Assembly: GCA_036571765.1 (NCBI GenBank)
Contig: BROE01000016.1
Coordinates: 14,571,955 to 14,635,954, forward strand
DNA from: Plecoglossus altivelis
Lineage: Eukaryota > Chordata > Actinopteri > Osmeriformes > Plecoglossidae
Reading direction: 5' to 3'
Length of the DNA stretch: 64,000 nucleotides
The translations under genes and the position numbers were made by a program. The notes beneath the pieces are model-generated. The model worked only from the letters and a program-made list of their open reading frames with translations. It searched no databases and was not told the DNA's origin. Below, piece after piece: positions 1 through 14,384 of this stretch (within the stretch, counting starts at the first letter, position 1; each line of letters opens with the position of its first letter).

Positions 1-55
1 CTGTGTTCTCTGACAGCTAACCTCTCTTGCCCCTGATCTCTCTACAGCCCACAAC

Positions 56-106
<51 letters not shown>

Positions 107-420
107 CCTCAGGTAGCATCTTCTGTTAATGATCCGGTGGGTTTCTGGAATTGTTGCACCATGCATGATAGCCAACCTGTTTTCCAGAGGAAAACTGTGT
201 CCTTGAGTATCATTCCCACCCTAGGATGTGTTTTGTTCACTAATCCACAATAACAGCAAGCCAACCTTTGAACACGTAAGTAGCTTTGAGGGAGGATCTG
301 GTTACACATGAGGCTTTATCCCACTGCTGGTCTGGAGTTTGTTTCATCCAGCTCAGATTAGCCTCACCTGGAGGTCCAAAGGTGCTGAAAACATGTTCAT
401 GAAGAGAGGAAGCAGAGCTG

Positions 421-630
421 GTGAGGATGAAGCTGGGAGGAACGAGAGGATGAAGCTGGGAGGAACAAGAGGATGAAGCTGGGAGGAACAAGAGGATGAA
501 GCTGGGAGGAACAAGAAGATGAAGCTGGGAGGAAAGAGAGGATGAAGTTGGGAGGAACAAGAGGATGAAGCTGGGAGGAACGAGAGGATGAAGCTGGGAG
601 GAACGAGAGGATGAAGCTGGGAGGAATGAG
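421..630. repeat. 23-bp minisatellite, about 9 copies
   Basis: Units of the form AGGATGAAGCTGGGAGGAAC plus 3 bases are repeated about nine times with single-base changes. The period is not a multiple of three and the array is intronic, so the open frames across it are not genes. Confidence 0.95.
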
Positions 631-699
631 AACACACTGTATGTGTTGGAGGGTTTGCAAGGGGGAGGTCGACAGCCAGTCAGAAGGACAGACAGACAG

Positions 700-945
700 A
701 CAGGAGAGAGGAGGTGAGGAGGTGACAAAGAGTAGGTGAGAAAAGAGAGAGAGAGGTGAGGAGGGAGAGAGAGAGAGAAGAGGAGGGAGAGAGCGGTGAG
801 GAGGGAGAGAGGAGGTCAGGAGGGAGAGAGGTGAGGAGGGAGTGAGGTGGTGAGGAGGGAGAAAGAAGGTGAGGAGGGAGAGAGGAGGTGAGGAGCGAGA
901 GAGTAGGTGAGGAGCGAGAGAGGAGGTGAGGAGTGAGAGAGGGCA
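700..945. repeat. Degenerate GA-rich tandem repeat
   Basis: Imperfect units around GAGGTGAGGAGGGAGAGA follow one another. The strand is nearly all purine. Confidence 0.8.
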
Positions 946-3900
946 CTGTCCAGAAACATAGTTTACACCAGCAGGCATAGTATGTGCAAGCCATGTGAGC
1001 TTGCTTATTATAGCCATGGTGTGTTTCTGTGTCACATGCATGCATAGTTAACATGAGTGTGAGCACACGCATTTTAGTACAGTACACGTGTCGGCAGCTA
1101 TACAAACTGCACGGTCATATGCAAAGTCGAGCACCTTGCCACAGAAAAGCACCATGTCACATGACTTAGCGTACTCACAAGAAGCACACAAACACACCCT
1201 AGGTATCAGACACACATGGGCACAGGTGTCCACACCTCTGAACTCTCTTAATCTACACCAGGTCTGCACACACAGGCCAGTCCAGACTAGCCCAATCCAA
1301 GGTTCTGACTGCTACTGTCTCAAACCAAACCTTGTTGCTAACATTGCCTCTTCTCCTCTTAAGGAGAAGATGTGGGGATAAAGCGAGGGGATAAGGAAGG
1401 AGAGGAGGGGAGCGGGGGGAGTGGAGAAGGGATGGGACAGAGGGGAGGAGGGAAGGGAGGAGGAATAGTACAGACGTCGATGGAGAGATTGTACACAATG
1501 TTCCTAAAGTTCGTCTTGTTTTCATTTTTCTTGCTGGCGAATCCAGCAGGCCCCCAGTGAGGTGGGCGGAGCTAACCCAGGCCAGGTATGTGTCTTGGAG
1601 TTCACACACGCAAACAAATGCGAGCGTATGCTATCTGTGAGGGCATGTGGGCAGGCATCACCTGCTACGACTGTCAAGCTCTGACAAAGACAAATGACTG
1701 TGATAAAGTGTGCTTGGAAATGGAATGGAAAGAAAAAAACTTGGCACGCTTTCCATTGAGGTTTTAAAAACTTGACAACACTTTCCATTAAGGTGACAAT
1801 AACATGTAACTACACAGGCAGCACTTAGTAGTACAAACAGTGTAGGTAAGTGGGAATTGCTATGTAATTAAACAGTATTAAATGTTAGCGGTACAGCTTG
1901 CAAAAAGTGGAAGAAGAGCTGGTTAAGGGGAGCAGTGCAGAGGGTAGGTGGATGGGAGGCTGTGTATTTAAAACAAGATCAATATTAACATCCACTTCAA
2001 CCTAGAAAGCCTAACTGCCCACATAGTGTACTAGCCTGTCCTGCTGTGTCTAGTAGTTAATGTAACGCTCATTCAAAGTGTTTCCAAATGATTAGTCTGC
2101 TTACTTAAGGGAACGTTTAACATGATGGACTCGTGCTGAACTTGTGGCGTAGACGGCTGTTCTTTACAGCCACCTCAAGTCTTCAAAGTGCTTGACAATG
2201 GGTGTGCAAGCACAGACCCCGGGCTTTACTGGTCAAACACTTTCTGGACGTCCATACAATGGGCTTTCATATCATTTTATAATCATTCATTTCCACATTG
2301 ATGTTATTGTAATAAAGGCTGAATAGGACAATGTGGCTCGATGCGAGCGGGTGCGTGGGGGTCCACTGGTGCTCGCAGACTGGATCACGTAGCCAGGAGA
2401 GCTTCAGCTGAACCTGGGAACGAGGAGGCGAGACTGCTGTCTGACCCACTTTCCTGTCCCCTACCCAAGGAGGGGGAGACGGAGGGGAAAGGTAAAAGGG
2501 GGGGGTGGAGTGGGTGGGGATGGAAAGAGGGAGGTGCGAAGGGTAAGGTCAAGGAGGATGTAAAAAGAGGGAGCAAGCGAGGCAGAGAGAGGCAAAGAGA
2601 GGGTGAGGGAGAGAGAGAAAGGGAGAGAGCGAGAGGGAGAGGAATCAAGCGCAAATTAGGCTGTTCCTTAAGCCATTCGTCTTCTTTTTATGACAACAAA
2701 AACACAATTCAAACAGTTTGATCACTTCCCTGTTGACTTCCTGCAAGTGGTCAGCCTGTTGGTGACTAAAATACCATCTATCAGACCTGTCCACAGGGAT
2801 CACACACAGTCACTCACACTAGTACACACACACAGCCGTCTAAGAGTAATCAAGCTGGATATATGGACACAGCATTACATATACAGTAGATGCTACAAGG
2901 AGTGATTCATAGCATTGTTTGTCCTAACGCCTGATGCTATGCAGGTGACTCACTCTCTGGGGACAGCGCATCAGAGTTGGTGAGGAAGCAGACTAAACAG
3001 TAGATTGTATCTCCCAACCATCGCCAATGCCAAACGTTTCTGTCTCCTTCAGGCAGGGTCAGTGTTCTACCCTTAGTGCCCTTAGTGTGTGTGTAGGGGT
3101 AGGCAGGGTGTGTGTGTGTGTGTGTGCCTTGTAAGCCCAGGGTGAGATATTGTGGCATATCAAAGTTTCTATAGGGGCCGACAGCGCCAGTCTTGAAGTA
3201 CTTCCTGTGTTTTCCCAGCTCCAGTGGAGCCCTGGGTTTCCTGCCTCCACAACACCGTTCGCTCAGGAAGAGAGGCGGGGAGCGCTCATTCATTACCCAC
3301 ATTAAGGTTCAAATGGGGCTCTTCCTGTGTTGGGGATCAGTTTGGCTGGAGAGGAGGGAGGAAGAGTGGGAGAGATGGAAGGATGGGGTGGCATGTTCAG
3401 ATGTGAGGTGCCTCGGATCAAGAGGAGTGGAACAGGGGTGGAGGGGGAAGCTTCAATCATTTCTATACGGTTAGAATCAATGTATGGGCGAGGTTGGCTG
3501 TCATTAGGTCATCTTGATCTTTTGAACTGAAGTTCTGCAGAGGTAACTAGGGAAGGGAGGGCTGAGATGACTTGACCCGGGCTCGATTTAACGACTGGAG
3601 AGACTGGAAGAGCTCGGGTCAGGAGGAAAGAGGAGAGGAGACATCCGAGGAGGAGTGAAGAGGAGAGGAAAGAGGAGAGAGGAGGCGTGAAAAGGCGAGT
3701 AGATGAGGTAGGAGGAGAGAGGAGCACATGAGCCCCTGATATAAACACAGCGATGTTCCCAGAGGGAGCCTGTGTGTGTGTGGTAAATGACAGGGAGACG
3801 AGAGGGTAAACATAGCATCAGAACATGGGATAAATGGCCATGTTGGGTAAACAAGATGGCATAAACAAACATTGATGGCTCCGTTACTGGGTGCAGGAGA

Positions 3901-4597
3901 CAGGAGGCGCACACAAGCACAATCATTCGACTCTGACCCACTTCAGACACAAACACACAGCATGGACACAACACACAAGTAAACACAAAGCTATCTTAAG
4001 ATAGCGTGATAACCAGTTTTCCTCAGAGCGTCTTGAATATAAAAAACTGGATCAAGACATCTTACATAAAAGTTATTATGAAGACAAAAATGCCTAAAAT
4101 TGTCTTCAGTTTACAGTCCGTGACAATGGTGTTATGATTTGGAATGCAGATGTGCCGCTAGTTTACAATTGGTTGACAATGATGCTGTCTCTAAAAGAAA
4201 GAGAGAATAGATGATTTGGGGAAAATGTTCAGTTTGGGAGGGAAGACAAATGGACAAATGAGTCAGGGGTCAGTGTGGTAATCTGGCCTGAAGCAGCCAT
4301 GTCTTATGTCATCTCGTGCTTTTAGAGACAAGCCGCTAGTGGTTCACCAGGCTGACTGATAGACATCTGCTGTGTCCTATTACGCTCACAGTATTGATCG
4401 GCATGTGTGCTACACAGAACGTTTCAAAGTGTTCATTAAACGATCTAATTGTAATGTGTAGCTATGCTACCATGCTAATGAGATGGTAACTAAGTAGTCT
4501 ACTAATATGCTAATGCTAGTTACAGGTAGATGATTCCACGATGGCACTAATGCAGGTTAGTTACAGATGACTAAGTGATGTTGCTTATGCTAGTTAC

Positions 4598-4752
4598 CTG
4601 TAGATGACTCCGTGGAGGTGGAGGAACATAAGAGCCGACGTGACCTCAGCAGCGTAGAAGCGGGAGCGTGCCTCGTCAAATTTGCGTGAGCGCTGGATCT
4701 GAAACATCAGGTCACCTCCGTTCACATACTCCATCACGAAGAACAGACGGTC
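4598..4752 (-). CDS. prkce: prkce exon 11: kinase hinge to HRD-Arg
   Basis: 155 nt, residues 496-546 plus two bases of Arg547. Acceptor CGTAG, donor GTAACT. It encodes DRLFFVMEYVNGGDLMFQIQ, then RSRKFDEARSRFYAAEVTSALMFLHLHGVIYR. It stops one residue before the catalytic Asp of the YRDLK loop. It lies 9.4 kb from exon 10 and has no long open frame of its own, so it was found by reading the minus strand. The next exon (DLKLDN...) is not found in 1-4597. Confidence 0.96.
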
Positions 4753-7700
4753 CTACGAGAGGGGGGGAGAGGGGGGAGAGAGGGGGGATCCTTACTCACA
4801 TGTGGCATTACATGACGAAATTATACCAGTATGTGCGTGTATTACTTTTCAGCATAAATGCATTGTATATATTTTATACATCCATAAATAGATTCACCAA
4901 ACAATGCCAGCCACAATATATTAAAACTGCAGCAATCAAAACCTTGGCAACCCCCAGCCACTAACCCTCCTGCAGGCACACAGGGAAATCGGTCTGCTTC
5001 CTGAATCCCAGCTCCTTCATATAGGAAATAATATCATCCGAGGAATGAGGTGGGAGGAGGGGGGGGGGGAGAAGGAGGAGGGGAGGAGAAGGCGGAGGAG
5101 AAGGAGGGGTGGTGGTGATATAATAAGCCTCCTATAAAACTCCGCGAGTCATCTCTGTTGGGCCATTGTTAAAGTTCTCAGGGTTAACAAAGGTAAGCTA
5201 CCGACCCTGACACGCTCATCCAGCAGGACCGCTGCTGTTACACGACACTGGCCGGGACAAGGGCCTCCTTCACAGCAACACACTGAGTAGACACACTCCT
5301 GAAGGAACACACACCTCAGGCCTGCTAGCACTAACAGTTGATGTGAGGTTTCACAAGAGGCGCTCATTGAACTACATGACATGGAAACAGTGGTCCAAAT
5401 ATGAAAGAAAGAAAAAAAGAAAGAAAGTATGAAAGATTTTAACTGGGTGTATATTACGTGTATCTAGACTTTTATATATGCGTCTTCCAGCCAGGTAGGT
5501 CCATGTGGGGACTGGTGTGTGTGAGGTTGAGTACGGATGGTGGACATTGAGTCGGATATTCTAAACTCACATCCCCACAAACACAGCAAAAGCCAGTGTA
5601 AATCTACACAGTGAATCTTCATGATAAACTCCAGAGGGGAGTTACAAGCCTTGTATTGAGCTCTGCTATGAGAACCGCAGCTAATATCTGATTTCCTCGA
5701 CCTCTAAACGTCTTACCATCAGCTTTAGTTCTGTTTAATGGGTTTAGGCCAATCTGAACTCGTATAAACATAGAATTCAATACATGAGCTGAAGAACAAT
5801 TGTACATTCTTTCCAAACAGTGGAAGTGCTTCCTTATTTGAAACAAAACATAAGTGAGAGTTAAGACTGTTGAGAGTGTCGCTTTTTCGACCCGTTCTTC
5901 TCTCCAAGCTAAAGGAGCGGGTCTTATATAAAAGTTCATGGGTCCACCTCAGCGTTTTTTTGTCCTCCAGAAAAGCAAATTTAAACAGGATGCTAAAATA
6001 GTTTGTTTAAATGTGCCCAGAATCCTAGCTAGGCCCACCCAATCAAACGTGAATAAACATTTCCTGCCTCTAATTAGAAATGTACAGATACTGACTTCCC
6101 AGCGCCGAAACACACACACACACACACGCACACACATGCACACTCACATGCACACACATGCACACACACACATACACACACAAACCATGATGGCCAGATA
6201 ACCACCCTGTGTGTGTGTGAGAGAGAGCATATGTGGATTTAGTCTAAACTTGCCCTTTATATAACATATAGCCCCCCCACTCACTGGTTTTCTTTTGTTC
6301 GTTCGTTCTTTCTCTCTTTTTTTAACTACTGTTTTCAGTTCATGTACCTACAGGAGTGGGTATTCTCAAACGTCCAAACGACAGTTACAGATAGTCAGGG
6401 TGGTGTTCCTCGCTCAGTCCGCCTGCGCTCTATTTTCCAACACAGTTGAAGTAATTAGCCTCAGCATTAGCACATTGTCTTGCTCTCAAACAAGCCCAGT
6501 ACGTGGTAATGCTGATAACAGCAGGAAATGATTATAATTTCAGTACAGAGTGTATTGTGTGTGTGGCCCTGGATGCCGGTCAAGAATGTTTAGCCTTAAA
6601 GCTCTGAACAGCAAGCTGACCTTACTCACTGCAGCGCTGTATTAACCACACACATGTACACAAACACATGTATGTACACACAAAAATAATGATGTGCACT
6701 AGTGAGTACAGGACTAAAGATATAATGTTATAAACCCTCCGGTGATTACAGACATACGAGATACAGACAAACTGCGGTAATTACAGCATGTTCCAGAACA
6801 CGCAAGTGGAGGTTTACTCCGTACACAGGGAGACACAGTCGAAACCTGTCTCCGTACACAGGGAGACACAGTCGAACCTGTCTCCGTACACAGGGAGACA
6901 CAGTCAGAACCTGTCTCTGTACACAGGGAGACACAGTCGAAACCTGTCTCCGTACACAGGGAGACACAGTCGAACCTGTCTCCGTACACAGGGAGACACA
7001 GTCAGAACCTGTCTCTGTACACAGGGAGGATGGCGGTCGTGGACGCGACAGAGGAGAACAGTGCCAGAGCAGGTGAGACCGAGAGAGAGCAGGGGCAAGG
7101 ACCCCACGAGTAGAACGCTGTAACTCCGTAACGCAAGGGAAGCGCGATGACACAAGTCGTAACCTCGTCTCCGTACCACGGGGAGAATGTCAGAAACCCG
7201 TGCATCTGTACAGGACGAGCACAGGGGAGCTACGAAACTGTCTCGTGACGCAGGAGATCAGACCAGAAGTCAGTACGGCTGTCTCCCGTAACAACAGGGA
7301 GAGGGAAAGGTCGAACGCCTGTCTGCTGTACACAGAGGAGACCCGGATGGGATGAGATTAAGCCTGGATCGCTCGGAAATACACCAGAGAGGACCCGTCC
7401 GCATAAACGCTGTCTCCCAGTAAACGCACACCACGGGAAGTTGACAGCACACAGAGTCAGAGACCTGTCTCCGTACCAGGGGAGACACAGTAAGAAAGCT
7501 GTCTCCATACACGGGAGACAGCGCTCAAAGCGAAGAGACCTGCTTCCGTAACACTAAAGGTGAGAGCACAGTCGGCCTGTCCTTCGTACTAGAGCAGGTG
7601 AATCAGACACAGTCCATAACCTGTTCTCCGTACACAGAGAAGAACACGCCAAAGTCAGAACCTGTCTCCGTACACAGAGAGACACAGTCGGAGCCTGTCT

Positions 7701-8462
7701 CTACACAGGACAGACGCACGCATGCAAGAAAATCACTCAACCGTCAGTCATTCACGCACATACACTCACACAGACTCATATATGCAAACATAAACACACG
7801 CACACAAAGGCACACACACGCACACACAGGCACACATGCACATGCACACGTACACACATCCATATTTGAACCACTATGGAAATCTCAAGCTGTTATATTA
7901 AGGACCTTAATGCAGGGCCGTCCTGGAGAGAGATGAGGATGTAACTGAATACAGGGCAAGGCCTCACACACACACAGCACTCCCCAGTAACACACACAGC
8001 ACTCCTCAGTAACACACACAGCACTCCCTAGCCCTAAGTTCATGACCTGACCCAGTCTAAAAATGTGTTTCGTATCAACTGAATCAAGCCAAAATATTCA
8101 ATTACAGAACAGGAACATTTTTCCAATTACTGCCAAGTCTGGTTCAAAGTTCTGATCAAAGGTTCTAGTTAAAGACATACAAGTGAACATAACAAATACT
8201 AGAGTCGTATTCAACTGCACTGATCCAGAGAATGCTAGTGAACTCTCAACAGCCTGTGGCCTGTCCTTGACTTCTCACGGAAGATCACGCAAGACACACA
8301 CACACGCATATATATAGGCACGCAGACACTGACATACACACGCAGACAAACTTGGCCAAGAAGCTGTCAGAGAGCGTGAGCAGAAAGGGGTTTTCTAGAG
8401 TCATCATTAACTGAGACATGTCTCCTGCTCTGGGAGAAAACACATGCCCAGGTCTCCCTTCA

Positions 8463-8541
<79 letters not shown>

Positions 8542-9350
8542 GCTCTCTCTCTCTCTCTCATCCTTCATCACTCCTGCCCCCCACACAGCGCCCTTCATCC
8601 AAACCCACCCTACCTCCCCCTCTCTCCACCTCTCCAATCAGATGAAGCTTAGCGGCAAGACTAGGCAACCTGTGGATGTCTAAACATCTCTGGCACAAAG
8701 GGTACATGAGAGAGGGAGAGACAGATAGACTGAGACAAAGAAAGTGAGAGAGAGGGAGAGAAAGGGAGAGTGAGACAGAGAGACAGTGACAGAGAGAGGG
8801 AGAGTGGGAGAGAGGGAACGAGAAAGAGAGTCCAGAGAATGGGTGCTGTCTAGAGAACAGACTGTACCAGACCATGTTCAGACAGTCTCTTCATCCTGTT
8901 GTTGCTGTCCTGATAGGGAGCTGTTTGCTATGATGAGACTGGCACACCCCTGGAACAATCTGCTACATGCCAACCAATGGCAGCCTCGCTAGAGATGACA
9001 GACACTGGCCAAACACACAGGCTGTCTCCAAGCATACACAGATATATGCAAGAACATACATGCAATCGCTTGCAAGACCCAAATACCCACACACTGCAGA
9101 AACGCAATTGACATGGCAAATATAAACACACACTCGCTTTCAGCACACAGTCTGTTTGACACATATATGGCACACACACTCTGCCCATATACATGCACAC
9201 AAACACATTATTTCACGCACACACTATCACTCTCTCTGACACACAATGTCCACACACACATACTCGCTTTCAGCACACACTCTGTTTGACACATACATGG
9301 CACACACACGCTGTCCATATACATGTACACAAACACAATATTTCACACAC

Positions 9351-9388
<38 letters not shown>

Positions 9389-10285
9389 ACACACACACTA
9401 CAAACATGCGCACGTTCCCACGTTCCTCTGCGTTGGGGTCAGCCAGGAGGGGCGGAGTCTGAGGAAGGGCCTAACCAGCCAGAGAAAGACAGTCAAAAAA
9501 ATCTGACTTTCTAAATTATCCACAAACATAGTACCATCATGAGAGCCAATGAAATTCCTTTCCAGTCCGTGTCACCAAAGGACTGTGTCTTCAGGTCATG
9601 CACACAATATAACCTTCCAATAATACCAGCCCATAGCGAAATGACATGACAAGGTGCCAAACATCTCCAGGCCATCAGATGAATGTAAAACAGGTCTTCA
9701 AGTCTGGGTCGTATCCGAGTCCTTCCAGTTGCACTGTAACATTCTATTTTGGTCACTGTGCCAAGCAGTGTGTGTGCGGTGTGTGTGCGGTGTGTGTGTG
9801 ATGTGAGTGTGGTGTGTGTGTGGTGTGTGTGTGGTGTGTGTGTGGTGTGTGTGCGGTGTGTGTGTGATGTGAGTGTGGTGTGTGTGTGGTGTGTGTGTGG
9901 TGTGTGTGGTGTGTGTGTGGTGTCTGTGTGGTGTGTGTGTGTGGTGTGTGTGGTGCGTGTGTGGTGTCTGTGTGATGTGTGTTTGGTGTGTGTGTGGTGT
10001 CTGTGTGATGTGTGTTTGGTGTGTGTGTGGTGGGAGGATTGTTCAGCTTATTGCATGAGCTCTGGTTTTGTGCAGTTCATATTTGGGGCTATCGTGCTGT
10101 GAGCTCACCTGGCACAGAGCAGGGAGCTGCAGTCACACTGTGAACTGAGACGTCCAGAGAGAGAGCTACGGCAGAGTGAGGCTGAGTGTGAGTGAGGTCT
10201 GCCTGCCTGCCAAGTCACCTGGGTGATCTCTAGTCCTGGCAGGGACAACACAGGGCCAAGCACAGGCTCAGAGGAGGCCTTGCAA

Positions 10286-10325
<40 letters not shown>

Positions 10326-13300
10326 TCACACACACTCACTCATGCATGCACGCACACACTAACACACACACACATTCACTCTCTGTTGTTTGTCCGCAGA
10401 ACAAAGGCTGCTTTTGATACCTGGCTAGGCTCTGGGCCCACTGATGTCAGACCAATTAAAGCTCATTAGAAGCACTCCCTTTCTTTTCCCTCCTTCTCTC
10501 CAGTCATCTGTCTTATGCCGTTCTGCTCTCCACGCTTTCAACTCCCTCTGCCAAATCTCTTCTCTCTTGCCATCACTCATTGTCTTTGCCTTGATTGTGT
10601 TCTCTAGCAGACCTGTCTGAGTCTGCACAGCCCCCCCCCCCCCTGCTATATAAGCCTACAAGACGCACAAGCATGTTGTATAACGTTATTTACATTTCAG
10701 TTGTAATTAGGCCGATAAGGGCACGGCTGGCTGTGATCCTAAGGGTGATTACAGTAAGAAAAGAGGGCGATGGTGGGATAGATGGAGGTATAGAGGATGT
10801 ATGGAGGGGAGGGGGGGGAGGCAGGCAGAGAGGGAGAGAGGCAGGGAAGGAGGGAGGGAGGGAACGAGGGATGAGACAAAAGTTCGTCCAGAGTACATGT
10901 AACACACAACCTCCCCCTGACCTGTCAATCAAACCATGTGGCACTTGTTCTGTTGTTGTAGGTGGGGAGCAACATGTGTGTGTGTGTGTGAGTTTGAGTG
11001 TGTGTGTGTGTGTGCTGCCAGGTTCCTCCAGCTGGATCTGAGCCAGGTCCAGGGGTTCAGGGCTGGAGGAACAAGCTGAGGCAGGAACACACGTTCCCCA
11101 GGGAGAGGCCTCTGGCTAAATTAGCTATTGAGGAGACGAAGTAGAGCGATGGAACGAAGGGAGAGGGAGGGGGGAGGGAAGGAGGGAGGGAGGGAGGGAG
11201 GGAGGAGAAAGAGGGGAGGGAGGGACGGCTCTCAGTCTACGTTCAGCCTGGTGTGCAACAGGAGGGACATGAGAAGGAACAGGACTGATCCCATACACCT
11301 GCATTCATTCTCTCTGAGATATCACTATCTGTCAATCAGAAAAGAACGTACACATGGAGAGGGAAAGAGAAGGAGAGAGAGAGAGAGCGAGCAAGGGAGA
11401 TTGAAGAGAGAGAGAGAGAATCCGATAACGGGAACTCTTCCCTGTGGAACGCCATTCTCTGAAGCTCTCTCTGTCTTTCTCTTGCACAGTTCAGCCCCTT
11501 ATCCATGCTCCATCTACCCTCTGTGTGGTCAGCTCCCTGATTACTGGGCTTGTTGAGAGCTGTAGGTCACGACACCTTTACCATTTGCACGTCATTCTGG
11601 ATCAAAGCGTTGCTGAATCATGGGGGGGGGGTTGTAGTGCAAAAAAAATGGAACAAAACATAACCAAAGTTTGCGCGTCTATGTCTGTAGGGTTGTATGA
11701 TGTGGCTGAAGCACACACGTGTGCGCTGTATGGCCACAGACTAATAGCACACATGCTGGTGTATCTGTGCATTAGGGCAAGTGGAAGCAAAGTTACATAA
11801 GACTGTCTAAGCCAGGGGGCGTGTCTAGGTACAGCAGCTCCAAATAGGCCAGTGCATATTGTGAGTGTGTGTGTATGTACGTATGTCCGTACGTGCGCGT
11901 GCGCGTGTGTGCGCACCCACGTTTGCGGGTGTGTGTGTGTGTGTTTCCGGGGGCCAAGCTGGGCTTGGGTCGGTCAGAGAAAACAAACAGCATGTGGAAT
12001 ACACATCAACTCTGATAAGAATCAACACCAGCTTATATAAGACCTGAAACAATTCACTCATTTTGGACGAAGACAAGTTCAAAATCTCCCCCAGACTGGC
12101 GCTATGGTACTGCGCGCGTGCGCGCGCGAGCGTGCGCGTATGAAAGAGAGAAAGGGAGCGTACGTATGTGTGTACATTTGAGGACGACTTATGGAAAGCA
12201 ATAGCCTATAACAAACCTTGTCCGCTCTCCTCTTCTCTAACCTTATCATCTCTCCTTTCGTTTCAGCCTGTGCTCTCTTGACTCTCCAACCTCCTTCCCT
12301 ATCTTCTATCTCTTCTCCGTCCCATCTCTTGGCCCTCTCTCTCTCCCTTGCTCGCTCACTCGCTCCTTCCTCCCTCCCTCTTTCTGGCTCCCAGGACACC
12401 ATGTTCTCCAGTGTGTTTGGGGAAACGGCAGGAACAAATAAACTGGAGGCAGGACAGCGTCATTACAGGAAAATCCAGGCCAGGCCTAGAAAATAAACAA
12501 GATGCTTAGGAAGCTGTTCTCCTCCTTCTATCCTTCTACCCCCCCCCCCCCCCCCCCTCCTCTCTCTCCCATCTACTGAGGACGAACACACGAAACAGCT
12601 ACCTGCTACACATCTCTACTTCGACACCACGCGTGGTAAGACCCCGCAGCTGCTGAGGCCTTTATTGAGAATCATCACTTCCTGGGTTCAAATCCAGCCC
12701 GGGTTGTATCTCTTTCCTCTATCTCCCATAATTCCTAGTATCTCTTCACGGTATCTATCCCTGTTCAGCAGTAACTTCTCCAAACTATATCTTTGCGTAA
12801 AAAGACCCTCCTGTGTAGGTTGAGGACAGGCCAACCACCCACCAACACTAAGCAGCCTACAGGGAACAGTTATGCAACCAACACTAGTCAAAACATGGCT
12901 GCTCTAGCTCCGACTCCTGCTGAGTTTCTCTGTGTATCTGTGTGCGTGTCTGTGTGTGTAACTGTGTGCGTGTCTGTGTGGATGTCTGTGTGTGTGTCTG
13001 TGTGTATCTGTGTGCGTGTCTGTGTGTGTAACTGTGTGCGTGTCTGTGTGGATGTCTGTGTGTGTGTCTGTGTGATATCTGTGTGTGTGTCTGTGTGTAT
13101 CTGTGTGCGTGTCTGTGTGTATCTGTGTGCGTGTCTGTGTGGATGTCTGTGTGTGTGTCTGTGTGATATCTGTGTGCGTGTCTATGTGTGCGTCTGTATG
13201 CGTGTCTGTGTGCATGTCTGTGTGCGTGTCTGTGTGCTTGTCTGTGTGTGTATCTGTGTGCGTGTCTATGTGTGCCTGTGTGCGTGTCTGTGTGCATCTG

Positions 13301-14101
13301 TGTGCGTGTCTGTGTCTGAGAAAGAGAGAGGGGGGGGGGGGCAAGTGTATGTGAGTTGATGAGAGAAAGATTTTATGTGAGCTGTTGAGACAGTGTGTAT
13401 ATTGCAATTGTGTGTGTGCGTGCCTGTGTGTGTGTTGAGGGTGCCCAGACTTGCAGGAGCAGAACATGAAAGCTCCTCTGTCATCGTGTCCTCATAGGAT
13501 GCAGGTTCAGAGCGAAGCAGGACAACAGAGGGGGAGATGGGATGGAAACTCACCTATAGATGCACTGCAAACCAGGCGGAAACAAACACGCGTTGACAGA
13601 CACGCATGCCGAAACCACAACCGCTTTGGATTGGGAAAAGCCACTTTGACTTTGTTACAAAAAGCCTTTTGGGAGGAGTGTCTACTTGTATGCCTGTGTG
13701 GTCATTGTGTATCATAATTGCACATCTCTGTGATAATGTCCTAAATGTGTGCTGTATGCGTACCATTGTAGTAGTCTTAAACCAATCCAACATGAACTGA
13801 GTCTGACATTTATATGAATTTACCTCCATCTGCTGGTGAGACTATGGAACTGGCTGAGCTATGACTGATGACTACAGTAGCCTTAGCATCCATGGAACAA
13901 GCTGACATTACTATTATCAACAAATCCTGTTCTGACACCTAAAATGTTAGATGGGGACACAACCTCCTTTTATTTCGCAATATTTTGCTTTGAAAGTATA
14001 GTGTTGTAGAACAAATCATGACAGATGTCATACAGCGAAACATTTCAGAGATCTGCACCTTCCACAGCCTCAGGCTGTCTGCAGGGAGCCGCATGCAGCA
14101 G

Positions 14102-14144
<43 letters not shown>

Positions 14145-14346
14145 CGTAGACCTCTTACCTTGGTCTGGAAGCAGCAGAAGAGCTGCGTCAGGTACGGATG
14201 TTTCCGGGCCAAAGCCAGGATGCGTTTCTCTGTCAAGGTGCAGTCCACATCATCGTCCTGCAAGATGACGTCCTTCTTCAGAACCTTCACAGCGTACACC
14301 TCGTCAGTGCCCTTCAGCTCCGCCAGCATCACCTGGAGACACACAC

Positions 14347-14384
<38 letters not shown>

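Larger units (their letters stand above)
1..4597 (-). other. prkce intron 11 (partial)
   Basis: No exon recognised on either strand. It holds an AC array (59-105), a 23-bp minisatellite (421-630), a GA-rich degenerate tandem repeat (about 700-945), GA-rich blocks (1380-1470, 2460-2645, 3590-3720) and a short GT array (3100-3126). 3980-4597 is non-repetitive with no recognisable gene. Confidence 0.8.
4753..14158 (-). other. prkce intron 10
   Basis: 9.4-kb intron that splits the kinase N-lobe. Contents: poly-G/GA (4758-4790, 5050-5110), AC arrays (6110-6182, 9347-9401, 10285-10322), a 32/33-bp minisatellite (6815-7030) that runs into a corrupted version (to about 7710), CT arrays (8466-8560), GT minisatellites (9766-10034, 12929-13318), GA tracts (10800-10870, 11140-11225), a CG-alternating tract (12110-12140), a C homopolymer (12541-12557), a possible SINE remnant (about 12655-12760) and a GT tract (14104-14145) near the exon 10 donor. 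No exon is seen. Stretches such as 5440-6100 and 9510-9760 are non-repetitive and could hold conserved noncoding sequence, but nothing proves it. Confidence 0.8.
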
